DNA from: Nyssa sinensis
Taxonomy: Eukaryota > Streptophyta > Magnoliopsida > Cornales > Nyssaceae
DNA: 64,000 bases
Direction: 5' to 3'
NCBI GenBank assembly: GCA_008638375.1
Contig: CM018032.1
Span: forward strand, 8,311,001-8,375,000
The first letter of the stretch is position 1; each line of letters starts with the position of its first letter. The notes below the pieces were generated by a model, which did not search any database, was not told where the DNA came from, and saw only the letters and a list, made by a program, of their open reading frames with translations. The position numbers and the translations under genes are program-made. Of this stretch, positions 23,682 to 36,600 are shown piece after piece.

Positions 23682-24107
23682 AAAATGGTAAATATAAACA
23701 ACCAGCACTTTGGAAATTTCAGAAACCATTTAAACTCAACTTCTGCACAAAAGAATCATCGATACGTTCATGTCATATGTACATGTATGTCTGATGTGTG
23801 TGTGTGTGGAGGGGGAGAGGGAGGAAGAGAGAGAGAGAGAGAGGATGCTTACAATGGTGCCAAGAAGAGGAACAGAGCAGTAGCATTTCCTGTTGCAGAA
23901 ACAGAAGCAATGTGAATTGAAATCAAAATCCCAACAAAGTCTGATGAATTGAAATTGAAAGCAAAAAAAAAAAAAATTTCCCTCAGGAAAATAAATTACA
24001 GAGAAATGAAATAGGGAGAGGAAACAGAGAAAAACCGAATCACAACTCTGAAAAAAAAAAAAGGACCCACCAAAAATTCCAAAAACGAAATGCAGAGTAT
24101 CACCCAT
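19059..24107 (-). CDS. SWEET1: SWEET1-like bidirectional sugar transporter, copy A
   Basis: Six exons join in frame to 252 residues: 24071-24107, 23853-23889, 23070-23165, 21790-22069, 20913-21032, 19059-19247, all with GT-AG introns. The 37-nt second exon and 120-nt fifth exon are typical of plant SWEET genes. Two MtN3/saliva triple-helix domains (residues ~6-95 and ~131-215) joined by a linker helix give seven membrane segments. Residues known as critical in AtSWEET1 are all present, shifted by one: Pro24, Pro44, Pro146, Pro163, Trp177, Asn74 and Asn193. The C-terminal tail is cytosolic and hydrophilic. Known clade I members move glucose/galactose across the plasma membrane; the substrate here is inferred. 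It differs from copy B at Ala233 and His238. Introns are littered with microsatellites, and intron 2 has a 280-bp tandem duplication. A TATA box lies at 24269-24276. Confidence 0.93.
19331..19415. repeat. (TG)n(TA)n microsatellite in intron 5 of SWEET copy A
   Basis: An ~85-bp dinucleotide tract within a ~250-bp segment (about 19304-19555) that copy B lacks. Confidence 0.9.
23194..23753. repeat. 280-bp tandem duplication in intron 2 of SWEET copy A
   Basis: Units 23194-23473 and 23474-23753 are nearly identical and each contains a (TA)n(GA)n tract. The junction shares AATCA with both ends. Copy B has one unit (from about 45062). The exons on either side are not touched. Confidence 0.9.
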
Positions 24108-24268
24108 GTCTTCAGTCTTCTTCAGTGAATAAAAGAAAAATAACCGAACAAAACCAGATCAAGAAACACTCCAAGAAAGGTGGAAACTTGAAACTACAGA
24201 GACTTTAAAACACAGGCTTCTTTAACAGAATGGTATTGAGACGAGGTAGGAAACCACCAGGAGAGAGG

Positions 24269-24276
24269 TTTATATA
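24269..24276 (-). promoter_or_regulatory. TATA box of SWEET copy A
   Basis: Minus-strand TATATAAA lies about 162 bp upstream of the start codon and is conserved in copy B. A (TA)n tract follows upstream at about 24293-24319. Confidence 0.7.
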
Positions 24277-24292
24277 GAAATAGAAAGATAGA

Positions 24293-24323
<31 letters not shown>

Positions 24324-24484
24324 CTTGTCATTGTTGGTATTGCTTGGGTAATTTGAATTTGGCTTCTCACACTTCTGTCACACTCTCCTCTGGTACTTTC
24401 TCCGGTGTCTTCTCTGTAAAATGTATTAAATGCGAATCGTAACAAGTTTAAATGCCATGAGTGATTATTATTATTATTTTTTTA

Positions 24485-26240
24485 GGGTAAATTATACCTA
24501 CCTTCCACGAGATTTCTGTAAATTATAGAAACCTTCTCATAATTTTTAAAATAACACTGTCCCCCTTCTGGTTTACTGATTTGTAACAGATTCTCCCTTC
24601 CATTAAGGGCCGTTAGTTGGCTTAACGGAATTGGATGATGTCAATAATTTTTTTTTATCGAAATACCAGTTTTGTCCCTTACAAATCATAGTTAAATGAC
24701 AAAATCACCCTCACTTTAATAATAATTTTTTTTAATTAAAAAAAGACAAAATTTCTCTTCCATCTCTCTCACTCCCGCCCAAATTCCTCTCCTCTCTATC
24801 AATGGTGGTGGATCTCTCTCTCTCTACCGATACCTACAGCTAGCTTCCTCTGATCTTCTCCCCTGAGGGTGACCGGAGCCGGGAAGTGTTGGCGGCTGTG
24901 AGAGACGGAGATGGAAAGGGAGCGAGCCATTAGAAGAAGGAAGATCTGTAGCAATAAAATGGTGAGGATGAGCCATGTGCGAGGGTGTTGTACGGAGAAA
25001 TAGGGTTGAAGTGAGTTGAAGGAGCTCTTGCGATCTAAATCGGGGGTTTTGGGTTTTTTGACGAGTTCCGACGAAGGTATATCAGCAATGGGAAGCATCA
25101 GAATTGAGAATTATGGTGGTTTCCGGCGAAATCAGTCCGGAAAATTGGAGGAGTTGGGTTTATTGTAGACGTTTTTTTTCCCTTTCCTTTATAGTTCCAA
25201 AGGAAGTCAAAAACGGTAGACTCGAGTCGAGAGGGGAAATTGGGAAGGACTTTCAGCAAATGCAATTCCAACATTCCTTACCTTCTTTCAATCGAAAACC
25301 CAGAACCCGACATATTCACCCCTATGATTCAAAAAAGCCCAACATCACAGCAACATCATCAACAACAAAGCCAAAACCATGAACCCCACAAATCATCTCT
25401 CTCTCTTGCCATTAAAGAAACCCAGTCATGGCCAGCAACAGTATTGTGTATATATATATATATATATATATGGAGAGAGAGAGAGAGAGAGAACATCTTT
25501 AATTTTGTTGAACAAAGATCCAATATTTATAATATGAGAAGATGTAATACTTCACAGTGAAATAATTTGAAGGGGCAGTTACTTACAAAGAAATACAGCA
25601 CATGGTTGTTCTCACCAGGCAATTATAATATATAGAACTGGAAGACACCAGATGGTGACTCTCTTTTGCATCGAGAAAACCTGTTTTCTCAATTGATATC
25701 AAATGCGTCATTATAATTATGTCCAGCTTGAAAGGCACTACAGACAGTGTCACAAAATTAAAAATATTGGATCTTTGTTTCAGATCGAGCCCTCCATCTT
25801 TGTGTTGAAGTTCCGTTAATGGCATTGTTATGAGCACATACCCATGAAGCTCTCTGTTCTCAACTGGAAGCGGCAGAAACAAGACTCATCGTCATCGTGC
25901 CCCTTTCATCTTCAATATCTCTATCAATCGTCGCGACTGTACTTCATCATTTTCTCGATGATTTCCGAACTCAGATCTCGAGCTTTCATTACAAAAATCA
26001 AACGCTTGAATAGCGATAGACTCAAATGGCCAAGTTCTTCAAACCAAGAGTCTGCACCGGCGCCTCTGGCACTGGGTTTTCGGCGACCACCAGTTTCGAT
26101 CCATAAGGCCTGGTTGGAAGTTCGCGCATTCCCAGCTCTTTCATTCACTGGCCATCCGAACAAAGAGGGAGCTTTGCAGTTCCGCACCGAATTCGTGCTC
26201 CGTCAATGGCATCTTCAATATCTCTATCAGCGTTATTTTT

Positions 26241-26276
<36 letters not shown>

Positions 26277-26453
26277 AAGGAAAAAAAATATTATTAAAAT
26301 ATAAGGGTAGTTTGGTAAATGACCAACTCTGTTAACACCGTGTTAACACCGTTTGAAGACAAATTCTGACAGGGGGACAGTGTTATTTTTGAAACCATAG
26401 GGGAGGTTTCTGTAATTGTCAGAAACCTTAGGGGAGGTAAATATAATTATCTC
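24485..26453. mobile_element. Non-autonomous Mutator-like element upstream of SWEET copy A
   Basis: The ends are inverted repeats: GGGTAAATTATACCTACC from 24485, and the complement of 26453 inward reads GAGATAATTATATTTACC. Similarity continues for ~87 bp (AATAACACTGTCCCCC in both arms) and more weakly to ~200 bp. The flanks carry TTTTTTTA (24477-24484 and 26454-26461), an apparent 8-bp target-site duplication, though a T-run weakens this. Copy B has the joined flank with no insert (about 46034-46060). No transposase is visible. Long degenerate inverted repeats suit a Mutator-like element, but hAT is not excluded because of the 8-bp duplication. The interior is higher in GC and may be captured host DNA. 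Confidence 0.75.
24799..25098 (-). other. Open frame inside the Mutator-like element, possibly captured gene fragment
   Basis: A 99-codon frame has polar residues 1-30, a clear hydrophobic stretch (LILTILLLQIFLLLM, about residues 43-57) resembling a signal anchor, then a Pro/Arg-rich segment. GC content here is higher than in the flanking AT-rich arms. I do not recognise the protein. Gene capture (Pack-MULE) is one explanation; a chance frame is another. A second GC-richer block lies at 25844-26242. Confidence 0.3.
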
Positions 26454-27661
26454 TTTTTTTATTTATAATAATTATATTAAATTTTTTAAAATTATATTGA
26501 TTTTTTTTATTTGACAAAATAATATATAAATATTTTTGTTTATCAAATTTTTTGTTATTTTAAAAAAGAATTATCTAAGAAAAATATCTGTAAATTATTT
26601 TGTAAAGTAGAAAAAATTAATGTAATTTCAAAAATTTCAAAAGAGCTCAGTATAATTGTTATAAATTTTAAAAAATATTAGTATAATTTATTCTTATTTT
26701 TTAGAAACTTAAGTTTATTGTCAATCTAATTCAAGCATTCTAATCAATTGGGGTTTGGTTAATCACCATTAAGTTATCAAACTTTTAAGTTGGTGTATTA
26801 TAGTCATCAACTTCATGATATTCTTACTTATAAATTAATGGATAATTAACGCAATTAGATTTAAAAAAATTATTTAGTTGAAGTGGCTACATCCTTTTTG
26901 AATGATGGCTAAATTAACAAATTCAAAATCTGATGAATGGTTTCACAACTTGATTAGAAGTTTATCAATCAAGAGGATGATTAATTTTTGAATTGTACAA
27001 ATGAAATAGTTTTTAAAAATATGATTAAAAAGAAAACTACATATAAACTACATTTTTTTTTGGCTAATTTACCCTTGAGAATTTAATTAATTTCTCTAAC
27101 CATATTAGAGTTTTTATAAGTATGACAATGTCAATGTCCCCTCTCTCTGTGTGACATTATTGTATTGAAATGTTGTTTTTGTATAAATACTCATGTTGAA
27201 AAAAAATGACACATTATCCTAAGTCTAAATGAGACTTGTACAACTATAATTCTAGTCTGTGTCAAACTTTTTGGATGGCTTGATTGAAAACTATGGTACT
27301 GTTTGGATACCAACTGAAAATGTGTTTCCCTCATTTTCAAAAATGAAAAAAGTGTTTGGGTACCGATTCTAAATTTTGGATCGGGAATAACCCGAAACAG
27401 TATTCCAAAACATATCTTGATACATCACTTCAAATCTCTCTTTGACACACACAAACAGATGCGTCTCTCTCACTCTCGACTCTCTGCCTCTCTTTTTCTT
27501 TCTCCCTCTTGTTGTAGCCTTAATATACGCAGGTTCAGTTTCTCTCTCCACATGTGAATATATATATATATATATATGTATTGAAATTATTGAAATTATA
27601 TTTATTGAAATTAAATATCTAAGCAGTGCATGAACCCAGTACACCTCTCTCTCTCTCTCTC
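26454..27661. other. Spacer between the duplicated segments
   Basis: To about 26,704 the sequence aligns with copy B DNA at 46050-46520 and then the match stops, marking the right end of copy A. The rest is AT-rich with no gene. A TATA-like TATAAATA at 27182-27189 and pyrimidine-rich DNA at 27440-27660 lie upstream of the next start codon. Confidence 0.6.
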
Positions 27662-30600
27662 ATGGACAAGAAGCCACCATTGCCGCCACGACAAAAAAGA
27701 AGGATGAGCAAGAAACCAACTTGTATGCCTGAAAGAATGCCTCCCTTCCTTTATTTGGACATAGACGGCCCAAAAACCCTGACTTTTCCTCCTCAGGATA
27801 ACATATCAAGGGTCGGTTCATATCTATACTTTATTTCCTTTCCTCCCCTCTTTTATCTTTTAGCCTTAATTAATTTGTCTTTTAATTTAATTCAAAGTAT
27901 TCGAAAACGTTTTGTTTACTCCAAGGAAAGAAATTATAACTTGTTTTAGTTTATCCATTTGCCTTAACGTTTTTATCTAATATTTTAAGAATTTATTTAT
28001 TAATTAAATGAGACTACTTAACCTTTTTTTTTTCCCCTTTTTCTTACAGGGAATGTTTTTGTCTCCTCAAACTGAAAATCCTCCAAAAACTGAAAAGTCT
28101 GATCAGGTAAAATCATATCTTCTTTCTTTATTTTCGTGGGTCAAAACTATCAATTGAAAAATCTTGGTTACGTTTGAATAGTAATTTAGATATAATTTTT
28201 TAAAAGTTTTGTAATTAATTTTTTTAAAATTATAAAAATTTATTTAAATATAATAACTTAAATTAAAAAAATTAAAATAAATAACTTATCAAACACGTAT
28301 TATGTATTATGTATTATGTATTTTGAAATTAAAAATTTATTTTTAAAAACGTAACTAAACGAAGTCTTAACCTTTGTTTGTTTGTATTTAAAAATCTTTC
28401 TTTATTAATTAAATGAGACTACTTAACCTTTGTTCGTTTGTATTTAAAAATGGAAAAATTTATTATATAGTACATTTCTATTAAGAATCGTGCACCAATT
28501 GTAGCTTTTAAGAAAAGAAATTTGTTTGTAAGTATTATATATGACATATATACTTTATTTATTTCTTTTTATAACGATACATTGTAGCAGGAATGCCAAT
28601 AATCTACCGACGCTGGCTAATATACTTAAAAGGAAAATGCATAAAATTTTTTACTCTGAGACAAAAGATTGTGAGATTCGTTATAATAAATGTGTGAGTT
28701 TCACTACCTTGTGTTTAATATTAAAAAAATTCTTTATTTTTGATATACTACAAAGTGACAAGACCAATCATTACTTGACACGTATACCTACAGTTCAGCT
28801 CGTGCTCAGTCAGTTCAGCTCACGTTCGGCCAGTTCAGAGCAGACCTACAGAACTTGAGGGGCCGCGCACATACCTTCAGAGCCGATCTATATTCTTGCA
28901 GAACTTACAAGTCCGAACACAGACTTTCAGAGTAACACTCCGCTATTCAGAGCTCATCACGGCCTTAACATCTGCCGAGCAGAAAATAAGGAAACAGTCT
29001 TTTACAAGGAAACCACTACACGTGTATCTCTATTTGATACAATATCCAATAAGGTAACTGCTATCTCCGATGATCGAATCCTTACTTTCATGGCTCCAAA
29101 TCCTAATCGACTTAGGAGAGTCACCACCTATAAATTAAACCCTAAAGGTACGCTTTATTTCCTATGCTAATTATTTGGCTTTCATTACAGTCTTCCAATT
29201 TAGTTTTATTAACTTAAGCATCGGAGCGACTACCGTCGGAGCCAATCCGGTGGTCCTCTGATCTTCTTCTTTGAGTGTTCTTTAGGGAGTCTAACTCGGA
29301 TTATACGTGAGCCAAAAAGTGCAGCATCAGTTTGGCGTCGTCTGTGGGAACGACAATTACCAAGTGCTCAACCGATTCAAAACTCATTTTCCTTTTTGCT
29401 AAAGGATTATGACTCCCAATCTCCGACCAAGGAAGAATACTCAAAATCCTCAACCTCAACCGCCTGCTGGACGAGGGAGAGGTCAAACAATTGATCCTAT
29501 GAGGCGAGAGCTCGACCAAGTCAAATGGCATAACCAGTTGATGTAAAAACAACTCTCAGCCATATCTAGAACCCTGGCAATGCTCACTCAGAATCATGAA
29601 ACCAATCCTTTGAATCCACCTGTCCACACGAATAATCAAAGGGAACAATCTCCTATTACTACACACGTTCGTGGAGATCCCCAACCATCAGCAGCCGCAG
29701 GTAGAGGGATCCCAAACTTTATCCCAGAAGTCCATTACCGAAGCACTACCAGGGCTCCATCTCCTATGGCTTCGGGGACGAATCTGGCACCACAACAGCC
29801 TCAGCCCCAAGCAGCGCTTGCGCCTCCAGTCCAGGAGGATCGGAATAATCTCCCAGCCATGGGCCAGGATCATCCTGCCCCTATAGGCCCTGGAGCCGTA
29901 AGGCTTGACTTGTAGCAGCCAATCTTGCCTAGGGGCTCACAAAGAGCTGAAGAAGTTGCAGAATCTATAGATCGTACTATTGTTATGAGGGGTGCTCAAA
30001 ACCCCCCAAAACAAGACGAATTGGCCAGGCTGCTCAGAAGGTTTGCCACCCCATTCACTAATGCTATCATGGTTGAGGAGACGCCCAAGAAGTTCGTTGT
30101 CCCAAAGTTCACTCCTTATGATGGAACAGGGGACCCAGGGGACCACTTCTCCCACTACCAGCACACCATGGCCCTGCACGGCACTTCGGATGCCTTTTTG
30201 TACCAAACGTTCGTTACCAGCCTCAAGGGCACTGCTCTGAAGTGGTTCCATCATCTTCCACCGAACTCAGTTACCAGTTTCTATGAACTTGGCAAGCGAT
30301 TCCTGGATAGATTCATGACCAGCAAGAGGCTAAGGAAAGGCCCTGAATTCTTGTTGAATGTAAAGCAAACAAAGGAAGAATCCCTCAAAGGGTATATCAC
30401 GCGCTTCAACACCAAACTCACTGAGGTTACAGAGTACAGCTTCAGTTTCCTTGTAGCTGCTTTGGCCTCTGGTCTTGCACAAGGAGGCTTTAGAGACTCC
30501 TTGACAAAAAATCGCCTTGCAGACATGGCAACTCTTATGGACCGAGCAAGGAAATACATCAACTTGGAGGAAGCTAAAGACACCTTTAGAAAGATTAAGG

Positions 30601-33600
30601 AGCAAGCCTAGAGAGATGACCAGAAGAAAGACAATCAAAAGAAGGATGACCAGAGGAGGGACCCTAGTACGGCTAGAAAGAGAGCTAGAAGCCTAGAAAA
30701 AAGAGCGGCACCCAGAACTTCATATAATTCTGGGCTAAGAGAGTTTACCAATTTCACTCATCTGAACACCTCTCCAAACAACATACTACGACATGTTAGA
30801 TCATGAGAAAACCTGAGATGGCCAGAGCTTTTGAAAGGTGACCCCAGCTACCGGGATCAAACCAAGTATTCTGATTTTCACAAAGACCGCGGGCACACAA
30901 CCAACACATGTAAGGCTCTCAAACACGAGATTGAGCAGCTTATAAGGAGAGGACGACTACATGAGTTCATCAAGCAGGACGAAGGGCAGAACCCTCGTGA
31001 TGATAGGCCCCAGCAAATGAGGCCTACCCAAAGATAGGAACAAAGGGAAGGACAGAATGAGCCTCCACGACAGAACAACCAAGTAATCTTTGTCCTACAC
31101 GCAGATTCCCCTACAACTGGGACTTCCAACAGATCAAGGAAACGTTATGCTCGGGTGGCCAAGGTTGCTCCCAACATCATACAGATCTTTAACGTGGAAA
31201 AAAGGTTAAGGCCGATGCTAGAAATCCAGTTCTCGGATGAAGACCTTGCAGGAGTACACTGTCCTCATAGCGATGCCCTGGTCATCTCCCTCAAGATTGC
31301 CAACTTTGAGATCTGAAGAGTTCTTGTGGACACTGGGAGTTCGACAAACATTCTGTTCAACGAACCTTTCAAGCAGATGAAGCTTAACCCCAGTGACATC
31401 AAGCCCACTGGTGTAATTATGGCAGGGTTTGATGGGAATCTCAACACTCCGTTGGGAAGAATTGATCTTGCCACCACTGCAGGAGAAGGGGGCGGGCAAA
31501 AGACCACAATAACTGAATATATGGTTCTGAATACCAAATCTCCCTACAATGTCATAATTGGGAGACCTTGGCTGCACGAGATGGGAGCGGTCACTTCAAC
31601 CCTCCACCAATGCCTAAAGTACGTCTATGATCAAACTGTCTACTTTATCAGAGGATGCCAACCAACTTCTAGAGAATGTCATGCCCTTGCACTCAAGGCC
31701 AAGGCCCCCAAATAGCAATTACTGCATGCTCGTGAATGTGGGGATCCAGTCCACACCCACTATCGCGAGGCAGAAGACTGTCCTTCCAGGATTGACGAGC
31801 CACTAAGCCCTAGACGAAGGGATAGCAGGGCCAAGCCCATAGGGGAACCCATTAAAGTACTGGTCAGTTCGGAAGCCCAGGGGCGCTACCTTTAGAGAGG
31901 CCAAGACCTGACACTTGCCGAGCAGGACGAGATAATCAAATTCTTGAAGAAAAACCTCTTCGTGTTTGCCTGGGAAACAAAGGATATGGAAGGGATAGAT
32001 CCAGACCTCAACACTCACAAACTGATGGTGGATCCAGACCATCCATCAATAAGGCAGAAGAGAAGGCCACTCAGTCCAGAGCGGCATCAGATCATCAACG
32101 AAGAGGTCCAAAGGCTACTCAATGCCAAAATGATACGAGAGGTATTTTATCCTGATTGGCTAGCCAACACTGTTCTGGTCACAAAGAAAAATGGCAAGTG
32201 GAGAGTCTGCGTCAACTATACAGACCTCAACAAAGCTTGCCCCAAAGATAGCTTTCCTTTACCAAGGATAGATCAATTAGTTGATGCTATTGCAGGGCAC
32301 GAACTTATGAGCTTCATGGATGCCTATTCAGGATACAATCAAATACAGATGCACCCTTCTGATCAAGAGAAAACATCATTCATAATCGAACGAGGTCTCT
32401 ATTGCTATAGAGTGATGCCGTTCAGACTAAAGAATGTTGGCGCCACATACCAGTGCTTGGTTAATAAGATGTTCAGCCCTTTGATCGGTAGTACCATGGA
32501 AGTCTATATTGATGATATGCTGGTCAAAAGCCTACGGAAGAGCAGGCACCTCCAACACCTAGCTCAAACGTTTGACATCTTGAGGTCGTACAAAATGAAG
32601 CTCAATCCCTCAAAATGCACCTTTGGTGTAACAAGGGAAAAATTCTTGGGATACATTGTCTCTCAGAGAGGTATAAAAGCAGACCCCACACAGATCGGGG
32701 CTCTGATTGGACTGGAGTCACCAAAAACCAAGAAAGACATTTAGGCTCTGAACGGAAGAATTGCAGCTCTAAGCAGATTTATCTCCAAATCCACTGATCG
32801 CTACCTACTTTTCTTCAAAGCCTTGAAGGGTAATAAATCTCTACAGTGGATGGAAGAATGTGAAAAATCTTTTACAGAACTGAAGGAATACCTAACATCG
32901 CCTGAACTTTTATCAAAGCCAATCCAGGGGGAAAAGCTACTTCTCTATCTTGCAGTCTCCGAAAACGCTGTCAGTTCTGTACTAGTCAAGCAAGACAGGG
33001 GCGTGCAGAGGCCCATATTTTATGTCAGCAGAGCACTGTTAAACAGAGAAAAGGTACCCCGAGATTGAGAAACTAGCCCTTGCTCTTATAGTATCTGCGC
33101 GGAAGCTCAGACCCTACTTTCAAGCTCATCCTATAGAAATTTCAATTGCTTATCCCTTGAAGTTAGTGCTAAAGAAGCCAAAGGTATCAGGACGATTAGT
33201 CAAATGGTTAGTAGAACTGGGGGAGGTCGACATATCCTATGTTCCACAGATCTCAATTAAAGGGCAAGCCTTGGCAGACTTTGTTGCCGAGTTCACCCCA
33301 GCATTACAGGATAGGGCACAACTTTGTGAAGATTTGGGAACATGGAAGCTATACACTGACGGGTTATCCACCAATCGAGGTGCTGGTGTCGGATTGGTAC
33401 TGCAATCCCCTGATGGGTTCATAACAGAAAAGGCAGCTAGCTTAGGGTTCAGAGCCTTCAACAATGAAGCAGAATATGAGGCCTTTATCCTAGGGATGAA
33501 GCTAACACGAGAATGCGAGGCTCAGAACCTTGAAGTCTCTTCTGATTCCCAATTGGTGGTCAGCCAAGTTCAGGGAGAGTTTTCCATCAAAGATGAAAGG

Positions 33601-36600
33601 ATGATTCGGTATGTAGAACTAGCAACTTGTTGAAACGCTCCTTCCGAGCATTCTCAATCCAAAAAATAGAAGGGGGTCAGAACTGTAGAGCTGATGCCTT
33701 GGCGAACATGGTATCCCACATGAAGTCAGAAGGGGACTCTACATTAAGAATCTCCCATCAGCCAAGGCCTAGCATCAAAGGAGTCCAGGTCGCCCAAATT
33801 ACAGAACAGCCTCAGAATTGGATGACTCCTATCCTCTAGTACCTAGAAGAAGGACTCCTCTTAAAAGACAAGAATAAGGCAAAAAGAGTCCGAATTAGAG
33901 CAGCTCGGTACCTTGTCATGAATGGGAGGCTTTACCGAAGATCTTATTCTCAGCCATTATTAAAATGCCTGTCTCCAAAAGAGTCTCAGTACGTCATGGT
34001 AGAAATTCATGAAGGAATATGTGGAAATCATAATGGGGGCAGAACTATAGCGCACTGAGCTCTAACACAAGGCTATTACTGGCCTGGAATGCTAAGGGAG
34101 GCAAAAGAATATGCTCGGAAGTGTGACAAATGTCAAAGGTTCGCTCCCTACCAACACCAGCCCCGCTATGAGCTTATCCCTATCACAAACCCATGGCCTT
34201 TTGCACAATGGGGAATGGACATCATAGGACCGTTGCCTAAAGCCATGCCGAACAGGAAATATCTATTAGCAGCTATTGACTACTTCTCAAAATGGGCGGA
34301 AGCAGAGCCACTAACACATATTACAGAGAAGGAAGTCAAAAGTTTCACTTGGAAGAATATAATCTGCAAGTTCGGCATACCACGAGTGATCGTCTCAGAC
34401 AACGGTACGCAATTTGCTGAAAAAATCTTCAAAAAGTTATGCCAAGACTTACTCATCAATCAACACTTCACCTCACCTGGTCATCCCCAAGCCAATAGGC
34501 AAGCAGAGGTCACTAACCGAACGATCCTTAATGCTCTAAAAAAGAGATTAGAAGGAGCTAAGGGAAAATGGGTTGAAAAACTCCATGGTATACTTTGGGC
34601 CTACAGAACTACTAGAAGAACTCCAACATCGGAAACACCCTTTTTCACTTGCCTACGGCACAGAAGCAGTGATCTCTATTGAGATTGGCATGCCTACCCT
34701 AAGGACTGAAGCTTTCAACCAAGGGACCAATGACCAACAGCTTGCAGAAAACTTAGATTTACTTGAGGAAAAAAAGAAGCAAGCCGGGGTCAGGATGGAA
34801 GCATATCAGCACAGGATGGTTAGCCATTCAAAACTAGGGCTTAAGCCTGCCAACTTCCAAGTTGGAGATCTTGTTCTAAGAAGAGTGTTTCAAAACAACA
34901 AGGACCCCACCATGGGGAAGTTATCACCCAACTGGGAGGGCCCTTATAGAGTCACAAGGATAGTAAGACCGACCACGTATTAGTTAGAGAGCATGGATGG
35001 GAAACCTGTTCCCAAACATTGGAATATGGAACGCCTACGGATGTATTATCAATAAAGAATTATTCCTTTCAAAGAATTCCATGAAGTGTTTCCATTTTAA
35101 TGTACAGACCTTATGTCTGGTCCATCTTAATGTACATGCTTTATGTCTGGTCCATCTCAATGTACAGGCCTCGTGTCCGGTCCATCTCAATGTACAGGCC
35201 TCGTGTTTGGTCCAGCTCAATGTATAGACCTCATGTCTAGTGTACAAACCTTAAAGTCAAGTCCGTCTAAATATACCGACCTTCATGTCTGGCCCATCTC
35301 ACTAAAGCTACATGGTTATTTCCCAAACCAAAGGGGAAGGAATCAACCCAGCTGCTTAGCTACATGACTGCGAACATTCATTCAAACCAACAGTTGTGAT
35401 TCTGATTGTTCAACTTCTTATCAATAAGTTCTAAAGAAGGGTGCTGACTATCAAAGATCTTTCTCCATTTTATTACAAGTCTTTTTGGTCGGCAGTTAAG
35501 CTCTAGGTGGTTAGCTCCTATAATGACTGATTATTACAAGTCTTTTTGTTCGACAATTAAGCTCTAGGCGGTTAGCTCCTATAATGACTGCCGTCCATGT
35601 TACTCAAAACAAGTTCAAGATTCAAAACCCCTCCAATTTCAATAGTCAGGCTTAGTTGCTTATTATTTTCCTACTTTCAAATTATTACACATTGGTTCAA
35701 GTTATTGAAAGTCATGAAGCTCGGAAGTCAACCCATTATTCGTGGCCGACCAAAGAATGATATTTGGTCCCCGAACAGGTTTACTTATGTCAATTTCAAG
35801 TTTTAAGGGACGAAACCTATTTATACACTACAGAGCGATGCAACTTTGTACAATGCCTGATCAAACCACAAAGTTTGCAAATGTTCAAAAGAAAAAGAAG
35901 GCAAAAGTTCTGAAGAGAAGATATTATCATTAGTATGTGCGTTCGGTTACAAAAAAGAAGAAGAAAAGACAGAACTACAAAAAAAAAAAAAAATTCTAAA
36001 CTAAAAGGCTGGCAAACGTATCATCATCATCACCATCATCATCTTCCTCCTCCTTGTCAATACTCGACAGGTCAATGTCCAGGAATTTGGCAAGAAGCTT
36101 GGATCTAAAGTCATCATAACCGAAATGCACAAACTTTCGACCCATCTTCTCCAGCTCGGTCTTCAGCCCAGCCTCGGTCTTAGCCTTGGCCTCATCAACC
36201 TTCAGAACAAGGGAGGCTTGGAGTGCGCTATTCTCCTTCTTCAGCCTCTCCACCTCCTGAATGAAGGATTCCCTCTCAGACTTGAGAGAATCCCTCTCTG
36301 ACTCCATGACGGAGAGGGAATTCCTCACTTCCTTGAGCTCTTCCTCGGCAGTTGTAGCATAGGATTGAGCTGTGCCGAGCTGAAGCTGAACCTCATCCAG
36401 CTCATCCTCAAGCTTTTCCACAATCTGTGGATCCATGGCGCACTCCATCAAGGCAGCCATGTCGTGCAGGGTCTGCAAAAGACAGTAAGGGACCTGATCA
36501 GATATAAGCAAAAACAAAACACCAAGGAAGTAAGAATGATCATTACCTTCAGATGAGTGCTCATGGCACCAACAACTCTCTTCTGAATTCCCTGCCTGGT

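Noticed and set aside
25844..26242. 132-residue plus-strand frame in the Mutator-like element
   Set aside because: No recognised domain, and an overlapping minus-strand frame is equally open. It is noted only as part of possible captured DNA.
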